Position numbers and translations under genes: made by a program. Positions 36,648-46,842 of a stretch of DNA of 64,000 nt are shown here, in pieces. The notes under the pieces were generated by a model, which ran no database searches, was not told the origin of the DNA, and worked only from the letters and a program-made list of their open reading frames with translations. The DNA is from Manihot esculenta. Lineage: Eukaryota > Streptophyta > Magnoliopsida > Malpighiales > Euphorbiaceae. Location: NCBI RefSeq assembly GCF_001659605.2, contig NC_035176.2, positions 29,878,716-29,942,715 on the forward strand, written 5' to 3'. Each line of letters starts with the position of its first letter. The stretch's first letter is position 1.

Positions 36648-37907
36648 TTGCAGGTAGAACAAAACCCAACTTGGATGACCCCATACCTGAGATACTTGGA
36701 AAAGGGCGAGCTCCCCGAAGATAAAGATGAAGCCAGAAAGATAGCAGCTCGTGCCGCTAACTACCAAGCAATAAGGGGGACCTTATACAGAAAAGGAAAA
36801 TCCAGTCCATGGCTCCGATGTGTGATCCCGGAAGAGGCTACAAAGGTAATGGAAGAGATACATAGAGGCCTATGTGGAGCCCACGAGGGAGCAGGAACAT
36901 TAGCCAACAAAGTATTCAGGCAAGGATACTATTGGCCCACTGTTAAAAAAGAAGCAGAAGAGTTTGTCCGGAAGTGCGACGTATGTCAGAGATTTGCTAA
37001 TGCCATCAGAACCCCTGCCACTCCTCAAGCAAGCATATCCAGTCCATGGCCTTTCTCACAATGGGGAATCGATATCCTGGGACCGTTCCCCAAGACTACG
37101 GGGCAAAGGAAATTCGTAGTGGTGGCTGTAGAATACTTTTCAAAATGGCCAGAGGCAGAAGCAATAGCCACAATCACAGCTCGCAAGATGATAGATTTCG
37201 TGTGGGGGCATATCATCTGTAGATTCGGCATACCTAGAGTGCTTATCTCAGATAATGGCAGACAATTTGACTGCAGTACCTTCAGAGCCTTCACGACGAA
37301 CATGGGCATATGGCACAAATTCTCCTCTGTGGGCCATCCTCAAACTAATGGCCAAACAGAAGTCACTAACAGAGCTATCCTCCAAGGGTTAAAGAAATGG
37401 CTAGATGGCGCAAAGGAGAATTGGGCTGAAGAACTCAACAGTATCCTGTGGGCACTCCGAACCACTCCCAGAGCACCCACTAAAGAAACACCCTTTGCAC
37501 TTGCTTATGGCACAGAGGCCGTAGTCCCAGTTGAGTTGCAGATTCCCACTCACCGAGTCCAATTCGTTAGTGAGAACACTAATGGGGGCAAGTTAAGAAG
37601 CAACCTAGATGCTCTTGAAGAAGTTAGGGAAGAAGCCCAAATCCGAACTGCTGCTTATCAACAACGGGCAACACGATATTACAACCAAAAGGTTAGAGAG
37701 AGAAGCTTGAAAGTGGGAGACCTAGCCTTAAGAAACCTAGAAGCTACAGGGAAAAGAGGGGCCGCAGGCAAGTTAGCACCGACCTGGGAGGGTCCATTCA
37801 GGGTGACAAAAGTGGTCAAGCCAGGGGTATACCGGATCGAAGATATGCAAGGAAACCCTGAGCACCACGCTTGGAACATCCAGCACTTAAAGAGGTATTT
37901 CCCTTAA
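36648..37907 (+). CDS. Tat element integrase, open frame but without upstream pol
   Basis: The frame opens in the RNase H/integrase linker. It then shows the HHCC zinc region (IHRGLCGAHEG, then CDVCQRF), the catalytic core with Asp in GIDILGPFP, Asp in SDNGRQF and Glu in GQTEVTNRAI, and a C-terminal DNA-binding part ending HLKRYFP. It lacks a natural start and the preceding protease, reverse transcriptase and most of RNase H. Only 36 bases separate it from the gag stop. The DDE triad is intact, but in the normal polyprotein this domain would be released by a protease that this copy lacks. Confidence 0.88.
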   Translation: MQVEQNPTWMTPYLRYLEKGELPEDKDEARKIAARAANYQAIRGTLYRKGKSSPWLRCVIPEEATKVMEEIHRGLCGAHEGAGTLANKVFRQGYYWPTVKKEAEEFVRKCDVCQRFANAIRTPATPQASISSPWPFSQWGIDILGPFPKTTGQRKFVVVAVEYFSKWPEAEAIATITARKMIDFVWGHIICRFGIPRVLISDNGRQFDCSTFRAFTTNMGIWHKFSSVGHPQTNGQTEVTNRAILQGLKKWLDGAKENWAEELNSILWALRTTPRAPTKETPFALAYGTEAVVPVELQIPTHRVQFVSENTNGGKLRSNLDALEEVREEAQIRTAAYQQRATRYYNQKVRERSLKVGDLALRNLEATGKRGAAGKLAPTWEGPFRVTKVVKPGVYRIEDMQGNPEHHAWNIQHLKRYFP

Positions 37908-38139
37908 TATATTTGTAAAGAAAAACATTGTATTCTGACACACATGAGTGAATAAAATTGTTTATACAATGTGATTATCTTTGTGAATAATACTCCTCCG
38001 TGAAAAAGAACGAACAGGGCTCAGAGAGACCCCTTGAAAAACAAGACCTCAGTTAGACACAAAACCATTTGAGATGACGAAGCGACAGTAAGGCCAATGT
38101 GCCTGAATATTGCGCAAAACCTCAAGGAGGTACAAAAAC

Positions 38140-38504
38140 GATCAGGATCCCGTAAGATCTCTTGAAGCAAAAAGCAGCCGGCGGGGCCCCGAGGTCACCC
38201 CGGAACAAAAACGACCAGGATCCCGTAAGATCTCCTGAAGCAAAAAGCAGCCGGCGGGGCCCCGAGGTCACCCCGGAACAAAAACGACCAGGATCCCGTA
38301 AGATCTCCTAAAGCAAAAAGCAGCCGGCGGGGCCCCGAGGTCACCCCGGAACAAAAACGACCAGGATCCTGTAAGATCTCCTAAAGTAAAAACCAACCGG
38401 CGGGGCCCCGAGGTTACTCCGGAACAAAAACGACCAGGATCCCGTAAGATCTCCTGAAGCAAAAAGCAGCCGGCGGGGCCCCAAGGTCACCCCGGAACAA
38501 AAAT
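38140..38504 (+). repeat. 73-bp tandem array (five units) in the Tat element
   Basis: Units start at 38140, 38213, 38286, 38359 and 38432, exactly 73 bp apart. Each carries gaccaggatcccgtaagatc (or a close variant) and a GC-rich cggcggggccccgagg block. Diverged further units continue to about 38620. Confidence 0.88.
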
Positions 38505-39294
38505 GGCCGGTGAGGACCTTAAAGGACCTCCCGGAGCATGAAGACCGGGATCCCCTGAGAACTCCCGGGTAACCAAACAAGGCCAGGACCCCCTAAGAAC
38601 TCCCGGAAAAACAAAACAAGAACGGTCGGTGAAGGTCCCAAAAACCTCCCGAAGTGAAAATTTCTCATATCATATGCAGGGACAACTTATAAAAATACTG
38701 TTCCAACCTCACAAAAAAGAAGGGCTCAAGGCTATCAAGGAAAAATCAGATTCCGACCTCCCGAAGAGGTTCCGACCTCCTGAAGAGGTTCGGGGCATAA
38801 CAACTAAAAAACGCCGACCTCGAAATGACTGCTAATACTTAAAGCCTGGGTAAGAAGAAAAGGCCAAGCTCCCAGTTCGGATAGTCCTGTACCCTAACGC
38901 TCGAAGTATAAAGGCCGAGCGAAAAGCCGAGCTCCCTCTATAAAAAGGCTCATAAACAAAGAAACCAGCAGGAAGATAAATGAAGGTAAAAAGGCTATAC
39001 TCAAAGCCCAAATCAGTTTGTCTAGAACAGACATCCGAAGTCACAACCAAAAAGAAAGGGTTAAAAACAGAAAAACAGACATCTTAGTCGCTATTCAAAG
39101 ATATGAGACTTGATCTCTCAGACAATTAGCTAAGAACTGAGCTCACAACTTAAGACTGATTCAGTGGGGAAAAAGCTTATGAATGAGAATACGTAGTATA
39201 AATATTACAAGTATGAAAAGCAGAGATAAATATGAAGAACAAGAATAGTTCAAGGAAAAAGGAATCAAAGTTTCATTAAAATAGCTGTTACAAT

Positions 39295-42200
39295 CTATTT
39301 TTCGGACGAAGTGGAAGGAAAAATAGTCCTCAAAGGACTCACATCTGTGAGAACATCCTCGCCTACACTATCTTTATTTACAACTACATCTGGAGGAAGC
39401 ACGGCCTCCTTTGGATCAGGCCTCTCAACATTAACAACAGGGGCAATCTGTGACCCTAGGTGGGGGTCCTCCTTCTCAGAATTGGGGCCATCTCCCTCTG
39501 ACCCAAGAACTTCCTCGTCCTCCCCCTCCGGCTCGGATTCTTCTGAAGAAGACACAGATGGCCGGCCAGCGACGCGAATCCCCTCTGGGCATAGGGAAAT
39601 CATCTTCCCCATATAACACCGGCTCGCCATCCGAGTCCACTTCGGGCTTACGAAGCTTTTTCAAAGGAATATCAGGAGCGCGTCTAGCTTCCCTTAAACC
39701 ACGATTGTAACCGGTTACGTACATACGGAAGGCTTTCTTAAAAATAGCCGACCCCATCTCAGCGGAAGCTTTATATTCATCAAGATGTGCTTCACAAGCC
39801 TCAGCTACAAACGCCTTCAATTCAGAAGAATCCTTGTAGTCCTGAAGGTGAACCTCACAGGCCTGCTCGATCTTCCTCTTCAGTTCATCAGACTCCTGGT
39901 ACTCCGCTATACATTGCTCACGCTCTAGCTGAGCCCTGTCTTCAACATGTTTTACTACCTTGAGCAGGGCTGAATACTTACGTTCCAAGGTCCTGACTTC
40001 ATGGTTGAGCTGTTGGTGGCGAAGGTTGAACTCTTCAGCTGACGAAGCCAGGTCCCTGATACGATCAGAGCTCGTACTCAACTCCCGCTCAAGGACCTCC
40101 ACCCGAGCTAGGGCCCCTTCCTTCTGAGCTTTCACCTCCTTCAGGTGAACCTGCAGTCCTTCAGAATCAGCCTTTAAGGCCTCATATTGACGCTGGACCT
40201 CAGTTCTCTGGCTCACAGCCTCATCTCTCTCTCGAAGGGCCCCCGTCATAGAGGACAGCTGCTTTAAAACTTCTGCACAATGAGCCTCCACGGCAGCTGC
40301 TCTCTCATCAGACTCCTTGAGAACCTTGCGAGTATGAGACAGCTCTGCTTCTAAAGACTTGGTGTGCTCTGCTGTCTCAGCCGCCTTCTCCTCAGCCTTT
40401 TCAATGACCTCCAGCGCAGAGTGCAACTCTACCTGGAGGGACTGGGTATGCTCCCGAGCTGCTGCAAGGTTACCCCTGGCGTCACTAGTTGCAGACAAAT
40501 TTTCATCTAGACGTGCCTCTTCAATCCGACGGTCTACAGACTCCCGAAAGGAGCGATCACGAACATCCACCTCCATAAAGAGGCCCGTCACCTAGTACGG
40601 AATAACAATCATCAAGAAAAAGAAATAAAGCAAACTAAAATAGAAGTGGAAAAGTAATTTACCATCAGAAGCATCTCCCTAATCGTCGATCCGAGCTCCT
40701 CATGAGAGCGAGACCGAAAGGACGCTTGTTCCTTGGTATAACTGGCTAAGAGACCAGTCAGGGCAAGAAGACGCGGATCTGAGGCCTCGGAAATTCCGCC
40801 GAACATTCGCTCTCTAAGAAGTTCGGCAACAGCACTGGCCGGAGATTCAGAGGTAATGTCCAACGCGTTTAGAGCGTTGTCAGAAGAAGACAACAAAGGC
40901 ACAGCAGAAACACCTTTCTCCTTCCCAATGGGAGGAAGAGCTGGAGAAGATCCTGTGGCGGCCCTGGATTTCTTCCGAACAGGAGATGGGGAAGATGTTC
41001 CAGAAGGGGCTGGGCGCTTATCCCCGGTCTTTAGTGGAATGCCTTCAGATCCCTCAGGCCCAGTCCCCACAGAGGCATGGGCATCTTGGGTAGGAACATC
41101 TGGGATTTGGTCCTCTATGAGGATGATCTCCATCCCTGTCCCAGAGGCCTCCTTGTCTTCAGTAACGGGGGACTTAGATTTTCCCCCTGACACCCCTTCA
41201 GGAGAATGGACAAGACCCGACTCCACTTGTTCAACGACTTGGGTCTGCTCCACAATGGCTAGGGAGGTTTCCCTCGCGCCCTCCGAGGAAGCTGGAGTAG
41301 ATTTAGACCCTTCAGCGGGCTTAAGAGTTGAGCTCGATCCACCACGGCTAGATGGCCGACATGATTTGGTGCCGTGAGAGCTTGGTTTAGAAGCTCGAGA
41401 AGAAGCTTTGGCAGGAGGTTGGCTAACCTTTTTGGAGGAAACAGCTTGAACCACCTCCGCAGCAGCCTCAGACACCGAACGCCCAGCCGAAAAAGCGTCG
41501 AAAACTGCGTGCATATTATCCCGAGACAGGACAAAGTTCTTGGGGAACTTGATTTCATCCATTTTAACCTCAGAAGCTGCAAAAAACACGAAATTATAAA
41601 GAGTCAGCATACTTTCTGATATCATGAGCAAAGAAGAAACAGAATCGCTAGACAAAGCAATATACCCGTGTCCCGGATATCCCTAAGATTGGACACGAAC
41701 ATACACTTCTCGACGTCATACTTCCTTTCAACGGAAGTCAGTCGAAGCAACCCCACCTGCTCAATAAGGCTCAATTGGGGCAGCTCGTTGCAACCCGGAT
41801 GGACCTCCTCCCAACTTAGATCCACCTCCCACGATCGGGCGGACTCTAATTTCAGCTCCGCCACAAGGAAATTCTCTACCCATCCCTTTATGGAATCCTT
41901 GTAGCCCGTGAAAAGAGACAACCCACTACGGGGGGAAAAGTAATAAAAATTCTGAACCGCCCTAACCAGACGGAAAAAAGTGACAAACAGACACGTTGTG
42001 GGGGTAAAACCCCAACTCAGGCAGATAGACTCAAAACAGGACAGAAACAAAATAGAATTTGGGGATAACATCCGAGGGGTTACCCCGAAGTACTCGAAAA
42101 CCTCAATAAAGAAAGGGGTAAAAGGAAACGGTAGACCGAAATCCCTCTGTTTGAGAAAGAACACTATACAGCGACCCCTTTGGGGATCCATCAAACCAGG

Positions 42201-42359
42201 AGGAGGAGGGTTAGGAAGGACTATCCTTTCGTTTTGAAAAGGCGCTCGAATAAGATACAGAGGAGTATCTAAGAGCCTTTGGGAAATGTGCTTAGTTATG
42301 TTGGAAGAAGTAATATGCGACCTAAGATTAAATACATCGGGGAGCTTTGGACCTTCCAT
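39295..42359 (-). CDS. antisense three-exon gene of the Tat element (Transposase_28-like N-domain, coiled coil)
   Basis: Exons on the minus strand are 42359-41666, 41576-40663 and 40591 to about 39295, with GT-AG introns of 89 and 71 bp and phases that agree. The first exon encodes a region resembling the plant 'putative gypsy-type transposon' domain (SIKGWVENF, YDVEKCMF). The second encodes a Ser/Lys/Pro-rich linker and a conserved ERMFGG block. The third is a long coiled coil (RRIEEARLDENLSAT followed by heptads) and an acidic tail. One extra base near 39587-39589 shifts the frame before the acidic tail, so this copy is slightly damaged. The same gene structure occurs at 61923 onward. The function of these antisense genes is not known to me. 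Confidence 0.75.
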
Positions 42360-42589
42360 GGAAGAACAAAAAAGCGTACCTGAAAATGCAATAGGGTGAA
42401 AAAAGTAGAAGGAGTTGCAGGACAACAGAAAGCAGAAGAGAGCTAGTTTCTTCAGAAGACAGAACGAAGTCGAAATGAAAGGCAATAATGAGACGGAACG
42501 TTGATCTGAATAGTTTTGTCTTGGAACGGTGCGATCATTAATTACTCTCGAAGTTTCCCCTCTCAACGGTTAGATAATAACCGGCAAGA

Positions 42590-42830
42590 AGGTAAAGGGG
42601 CAAAAAGATGATCGCTGGGCTTATCCACATCCATCAAGAGCCAGGTCCACGATGACAGCCCATCATTCAAAAGCCCATTCGCCGTTTACATAATACAAGC
42701 CCAACTCGTCCGAACCTTAAAGACAGGGCTCTACCCGGATTTCCCAGTTAGTGCAACTTAACTTACAAAAATTTACCACTTCACCACCCCTATGGTAAAT
42801 ACCGAGGAAATAAAGGGGCAAGTCATGAAA
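42590..42830 (+). other. two internal polypurine-like tracts with an LTR-like fragment
   Basis: At 42590-42607 the phrase aaggtaaaggggcaaaaag is followed by tgatcgctgggcttatcc, resembling the true polypurine tract/LTR junction at 44650-44680. A second tract (aataaaggggcaag) lies at about 42811-42825. The piece between them resembles diverged LTR sequence. This points to a second, partial 3' end inside the element. Confidence 0.6.
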
Positions 42831-42859
42831 AGGCTAAAAAATACAAGCAGATAGGAGCA

Positions 42860-43260
42860 TGATAAAGGTCAGACCTGCTCACCACTTAAAAAGTTATAAG
42901 ATTTGACTTATCGTTATTAAACAAAGGCTACGAGATCGGAAAGAAGCGATGAGGGCACTTCGGAATTATACAGAGCTGAGGGCTCAGAGTCCAACTCATG
43001 AATAAAAGACAAAGCTCACAGGTCGATTAGTCCAACCCGGGAAACATAACTTGAGAGCTCAGTTGGCTAAGGAGACTCAAAGCTCAATTCATCGAGTAAA
43101 GACAGAGCTCACAGGTCGGATATTCTAGTTCGGAAAAAGTTAACCGAAAGCTCAGTTGGCTAAGTGAGTCCGGAGCTCAGCTCATCGATTAAAAGCAAGA
43201 GCTCACGAATATGGTCAGTCCAGCTCGGGAAAAGCAAAACAAAATTTAGTTGGATAAAAC
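42860..43260 (+). repeat. degenerate tandem repeats rich in gagctca phrases
   Basis: Imperfect units of about 85-95 bp repeat the phrases agctcagttggctaag, agctcacaggtcg and gtccagctcggg several times. They lie between the internal polypurine-like tracts and the second antisense module. Confidence 0.6.
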
Positions 43261-43463
43261 TACGAAAAAAGCAGTCTCAGTACTTCACCCATGACAAAGG
43301 AAGAACAGCTCAAGTATGAATGAAAAACAAGAATTTCATTAAAAGAAAAGTTTCATTACAGCGCATTACAAATACCCACATTACAGAACAAAAAGCTATC
43401 CTTAGAGGATTTACATGACCAGATACATCGTCTGCGTTTACATCACTATCACCTATCATTATC

Positions 43464-44295
43464 CTAGTTTTCGATACAGAGGAACTCTTGAATACGGGAA
43501 ACGAGCTCGGTAGGTCGGCCGAACCCTGCTTCGTTATTATAGGAGAACTGAATAAGTTGATTCCCATAAGCATTTCTCACTGTTCCCCTATGGACAAACA
43601 TTCGGTTGCCCAAGTGTGATGCGCGATACATACGAACAAGCTCAGATATTATATGTTGTTCGTATGTCACGCATGAAAAACATAAGTTTTCGAGTTACGG
43701 CTTCAAGAAGATCACATAACATATATTCGAAGGCATCGACGGAAGCTTGACTGAGTGCAGCAGATCTTAGCCCCTCATAATACAAGTACTCCACACCAAA
43801 GGGGACAATAAATTGATCATTTTCGCCACCTCCATTTATATCAAAAGAAGACAACATGGACATCGGGGAAATTTCCCTCTCGAAGGAAGGCAAAGTTAGA
43901 ATAAACCCTTCAACAGCCCAGAACCTCTTTGGAGACCGGACAACAAGCAGAGGAGGAGGCCGGCCAGACGACCTGGGTAAAGTAGTTTCAGCAACTTGCC
44001 GAATGGTCCCACCCATCGACCGCCCTACCAGAAGGATCTCCAAAGCAACGTTCAAACTCCTTAGAGGTAACCTCAAATTCTCAAGAATTTTGAACTGACT
44101 CATCTTTATCTCAGGTACTGTAGAAAAGTTCCAAAACAGAGATAAGTTAGAATTATTTTCTAGCAAGATGACAAATGCAAGATTAAAGCAAACCTCCGGG
44201 GCAACAAAGCAATGTAACCTTAAGCTCACCTCTATCCATTTGAAAAAGGCGTCAAATGGACCATTCGCAGATAAAACAAGAATCTCTCGCTCCAA
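43464..44295 (-). pseudogene. second, diverged antisense module of the Tat element
   Basis: Two overlapping minus-strand frames (44295-43642 and 43670-43464) cover this block. From the ATG at 44103 the reading PEIKMSQFKILENL followed by GRSMGGTIRQVAETT lines up with the exon 2 start of the first antisense gene (SEVKMDEIKFPKNF ... GRSVSEAAAEVVQA), though most residues differ. It is therefore a distant relative of the first antisense gene, placed again just before a polypurine tract. The two frames may be one gene broken by a frameshift. Confidence 0.5.
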
Positions 44296-44663
44296 CAGAG
44301 GGTTTGAGAATGAGGAAGAGCTAGCACTGATATATATACTCAGAGCCTAAGGCCTTAGCACAAGGCAGAGTTATGCTAGACTCTAAGCTAACGATGTCCG
44401 AATCTTAAAAGACATTCATGGAAGAGGAAAGAAAAGGCATGACCAGACGATGGTGACAGGAAAGCAAAGATAGTAGAGAACACGGAGAATAGAGAAAAGC
44501 CAGAAAGGGGAAAGAGCAGATAGGATTCAAAAACTGAGCAATGACAAAAAGATGAAAGGGTGTTATGAAGGCATCTGAACACGAACAGGCGCGGTCATAA
44601 TGGTTCTCGGTATTCACCCCTCGGCAGTTGGAGCAATAACTACCGAGAAGGTGAAGGGGCAAT

Positions 44664-45149
44664 TGATGACCGCTGGATTTCTTCACCCCGGTCTGGGGCC
44701 TCGGCCACAACCTAAAGCCCACAAAGTAAATGCCCACCTACTTGGTACTCAAAGCAGGCCCGGTTCATCCAACCTTCAAGGCCGGGCTCGACCAAGCTTC
44801 CTCACTTAGATCGACCCAGTCCGCGATCGCAGGCCCTTTCCTCTCTGGCCCAACTGTCAGCCCAACCCAGGATCCATAATGATACTCACCAGACAGCCTG
44901 GCATATCCGCTCGAACCTACGCACAAGGAGAATCAGAGGCCGTTACGCATAGGGCAGACGCCTAATACCCTCGTACGCCCGAATCTGTATGGCAGAGACG
45001 CGTGGCCCAATCCTGAAGAGGCCTTTACACGTCACCAGCAAGCAAGATGAAATGGATAAAAGGGGAGTCCCCTCCTCATAAAGTTTAAGTCTTATCTCTC
45101 AATACAAAAACCCTTGTAAAACCCTACTCTATTGGATCTCAGATCATCA
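44664..45149 (+). repeat. Tat element 3' LTR
   Basis: It is 486 bp long, begins TGATGA and ends TCATCA, and is preceded by a polypurine tract (gaaggtgaaggggcaat). Confidence 0.9.
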
Positions 45150-45240
45150 AATAGAGTCATAATTTTCTAAATGTTATCATTTATTGATAACTCAAATGAA
45201 TAGAACCTAAGTCTGTCTTGGGTGATACTCTGATACCATA

Positions 45241-45383
45241 TAAAATAATAATATTTGTTATATTTCACAATAGAAATTACAACTTATTTATAAATAAGAG
45301 ACGGTATTTAAACAATGAGAAAAATCATCCACCAATCAATATTTACTTCATATATTAACATATTTATTTTTATACTTATAACA
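45241..45383 (-). repeat. copia 5' LTR
   Basis: It is related to 33981-34159. On the minus strand it begins tgttataagtataaaaa and is followed by the tRNA-Met-type primer-binding site. The inner boundary is uncertain by a few bases. Confidence 0.65.
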
Positions 45384-45668
45384 TGTATAAATTACCTGTA
45401 ACAGCTAATTTATACAAAGTTTACTTTGAAAATATAAATTTATGATAAATGATAAAGCTACTTTTAATTTATAATAATGAATTAAACATAATTGATAATT
45501 TAATCTTTTTAGGCGATCAATAATCATGTAACTCCAAAAACCTGTGGGCTAGGTCCACCAACTCCATAATATAATGGAGAAGACTCGAGAGTTTAAGATA
45601 TAATATCATTTGCAGAGAGAGATTTGCACTATATCTCCAATTTTCTCTCAAAATTTTCTTGCAGAGCT

Positions 45669-46548
45669 ATGCTTAGTAAAAGAACTCATCCCATGATAGG
45701 AAGATTATCGGAACTATTGGTTCCCAGCAACCGTGCCGGATTCTTGGACGTTTCCACTAGTCCAAGAACTCCACTGGATTACAGAATTCAATCCCCTAGA
45801 GGTCTAAAGAATTATGATCTTGGTGGGGTTGGATTGGGCATCGTCGCTGCTCTTGAGAAGTCTAGCAGTGACGCAGGCGGCCGCGAAGTTTTGGCAAAAT
45901 ATGGAATTTGCAGCCCAAATATGAGTCGGTCGGATCCTATTCCTCTTAATTCTGGTAAGAGATGCGACTGTCGTTTTAAGCAAACGGAGATGGAAAGCTT
46001 GGAAGATTATACTTACGTCACAAGTTATGGACCTGATAAATCATTGACGAAGGTGTATTATGATGACGGACAAAAAGGGCACGACAGAATTGGGGTCTTT
46101 TCCACGGCGAAAGAACCGCCGGCGAGATTTGTCGATGAGGCTGCCTTGTACGGAAGCTCAGATTTTCTCAGTTCATGTCACTTGTGCAGGAAAGGACTCC
46201 ATGGGAAAGACATTTACATGTACAGGTACAATTCAAGTTTGTGTTTTTTCTTGCTTATCTTGAAATTTTGGTTATATCATAATTACCAAGCAAAGATTTG
46301 GTTAAGAAATGATGGGTTTTTTCAATTTCTTGATTTGGAATAAACCCAGAAATGTGGAATTGAATTTGGAAATTTTTTTTGCATTGAATTGTTACAGGGG
46401 AGAGAAAGCATTCTGCAGCAACGAGTGTCGATCGAGACAAATCATGATAGACGAGCGTAAAGAACAGTGCAGATCAGAGGTTGCAAGATCTGCAGATGTT
46501 TCAAGCTCAAGAAGCCCTATCTTCTCAACTGGAATTCTTGCAATTTAG
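45669..46548 (+). CDS. FCS-like zinc finger (FLZ, DUF581) protein
   Basis: Two exons, 45669-46225 and 46398-46548, join in frame (phase 2) across a 172-bp GT-AG intron. They encode 235 residues. The C-terminal half holds the FLZ domain: SSCHLCRKGLHGKDIYMYR ends exon 1, and GEKAFCSNECRSRQI opens exon 2, giving the CxxC ... FCSxxC zinc ligands. In this plant-specific family the domain mediates binding to SnRK1 kinase complexes. The N-terminus (MLSKRTHPMIGRLSELL) fits the family better than an in-frame upstream ATG at 45624. An LxSP-like phosphosite-rich region precedes the finger. The intron inside the FLZ domain is normal for the family. The copia LTR ends only 285 bp upstream of the start, within the likely promoter. 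Confidence 0.92.
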
Positions 46549-46808
46549 ACTTGATACATAAAACATATGTTCATCATCCACTGCTTATAACTCCAACAAA
46601 ATTATATGATTTTGAAAAGGATTTTTCTTTTTTTTTTAACAGAAATTCTGGAAGAGTTTATGCTGTAACCAAAATTATGAAGCTGAAGCTGCAAATTAGA
46701 TATAACTTTTTTTTTCCTTGTTCTGTTGTTATTTGATTAAGTGTGATATTAAAATGTTAAAAAAATATCTTGGGCTGATGAATTCTGATATTTCAGACCA
46801 ACTTATGA

Positions 46809-46842
<34 letters not shown>

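Larger units (their letters stand above)
35019..45149 (+). mobile_element. defective Ty3/gypsy Tat-type LTR retrotransposon with antisense genes
   Basis: Two 486-bp LTRs (35019-35504 and 44664-45149) begin TGATGA and end TCATCA. Flanking 5-bp sequences aataa/aatag match at 4 of 5. A primer-binding site starts at 35507 (tggcgccgtctgtggg) and a polypurine tract ends at 44663. The internal order is gag (broken), integrase, a 73-bp tandem array, an antisense three-exon gene, two polypurine-like tracts with an LTR-like fragment, a second antisense module, then the 3' LTR. Antisense ORFs between integrase and the 3' LTR are known from plant Tat-lineage elements. Reverse transcriptase is absent, so the copy cannot move by itself. 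By my hand count the LTRs differ at about 18 sites (near 3.7 percent), suggesting insertion one to two million years ago at usual plant rates. Confidence 0.88.
33981..45383 (-). mobile_element. gutted Ty1/copia LTR retrotransposon, host of a later gypsy insertion
   Basis: Two related LTRs lie at about 33981-34159 (3' LTR of the minus-strand element) and 45241-45383 (5' LTR). Next to the right LTR is a primer-binding site matching initiator tRNA-Met complement (minus-strand TGGTATCAGAG, 45238-45228). Next to the left LTR is a polypurine tract (minus strand, caggaggag then LTR tgttataag). Inside, on the minus strand, 34736-34542 encodes a copia gag N-terminus (ITEHKLNISNFFYWSKSIRIYL) and about 34378-34240 a broken RNase H end (NVVSRSSVK, AVCEIL). 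Protease, integrase and reverse transcriptase are gone, so gag and RNase H pieces lie about 160 bp apart. The Tat element at 35019-45149 is inserted between gag and the 5' LTR. Confidence 0.75.

Noticed and set aside
40856..41377. 173-residue plus-strand open frame inside the Tat element
   Set aside because: It lies exactly opposite exon 2 of the antisense gene, which has matching splice structure and a homologue at 62703-63623; this frame has no counterpart there.
42860..43260. Repeats resembling a CRISPR-like or satellite array
   Set aside because: Units are imperfect and vary in length, lie within a retrotransposon, and have no spacer structure; CRISPR is not expected in plant nuclear DNA.
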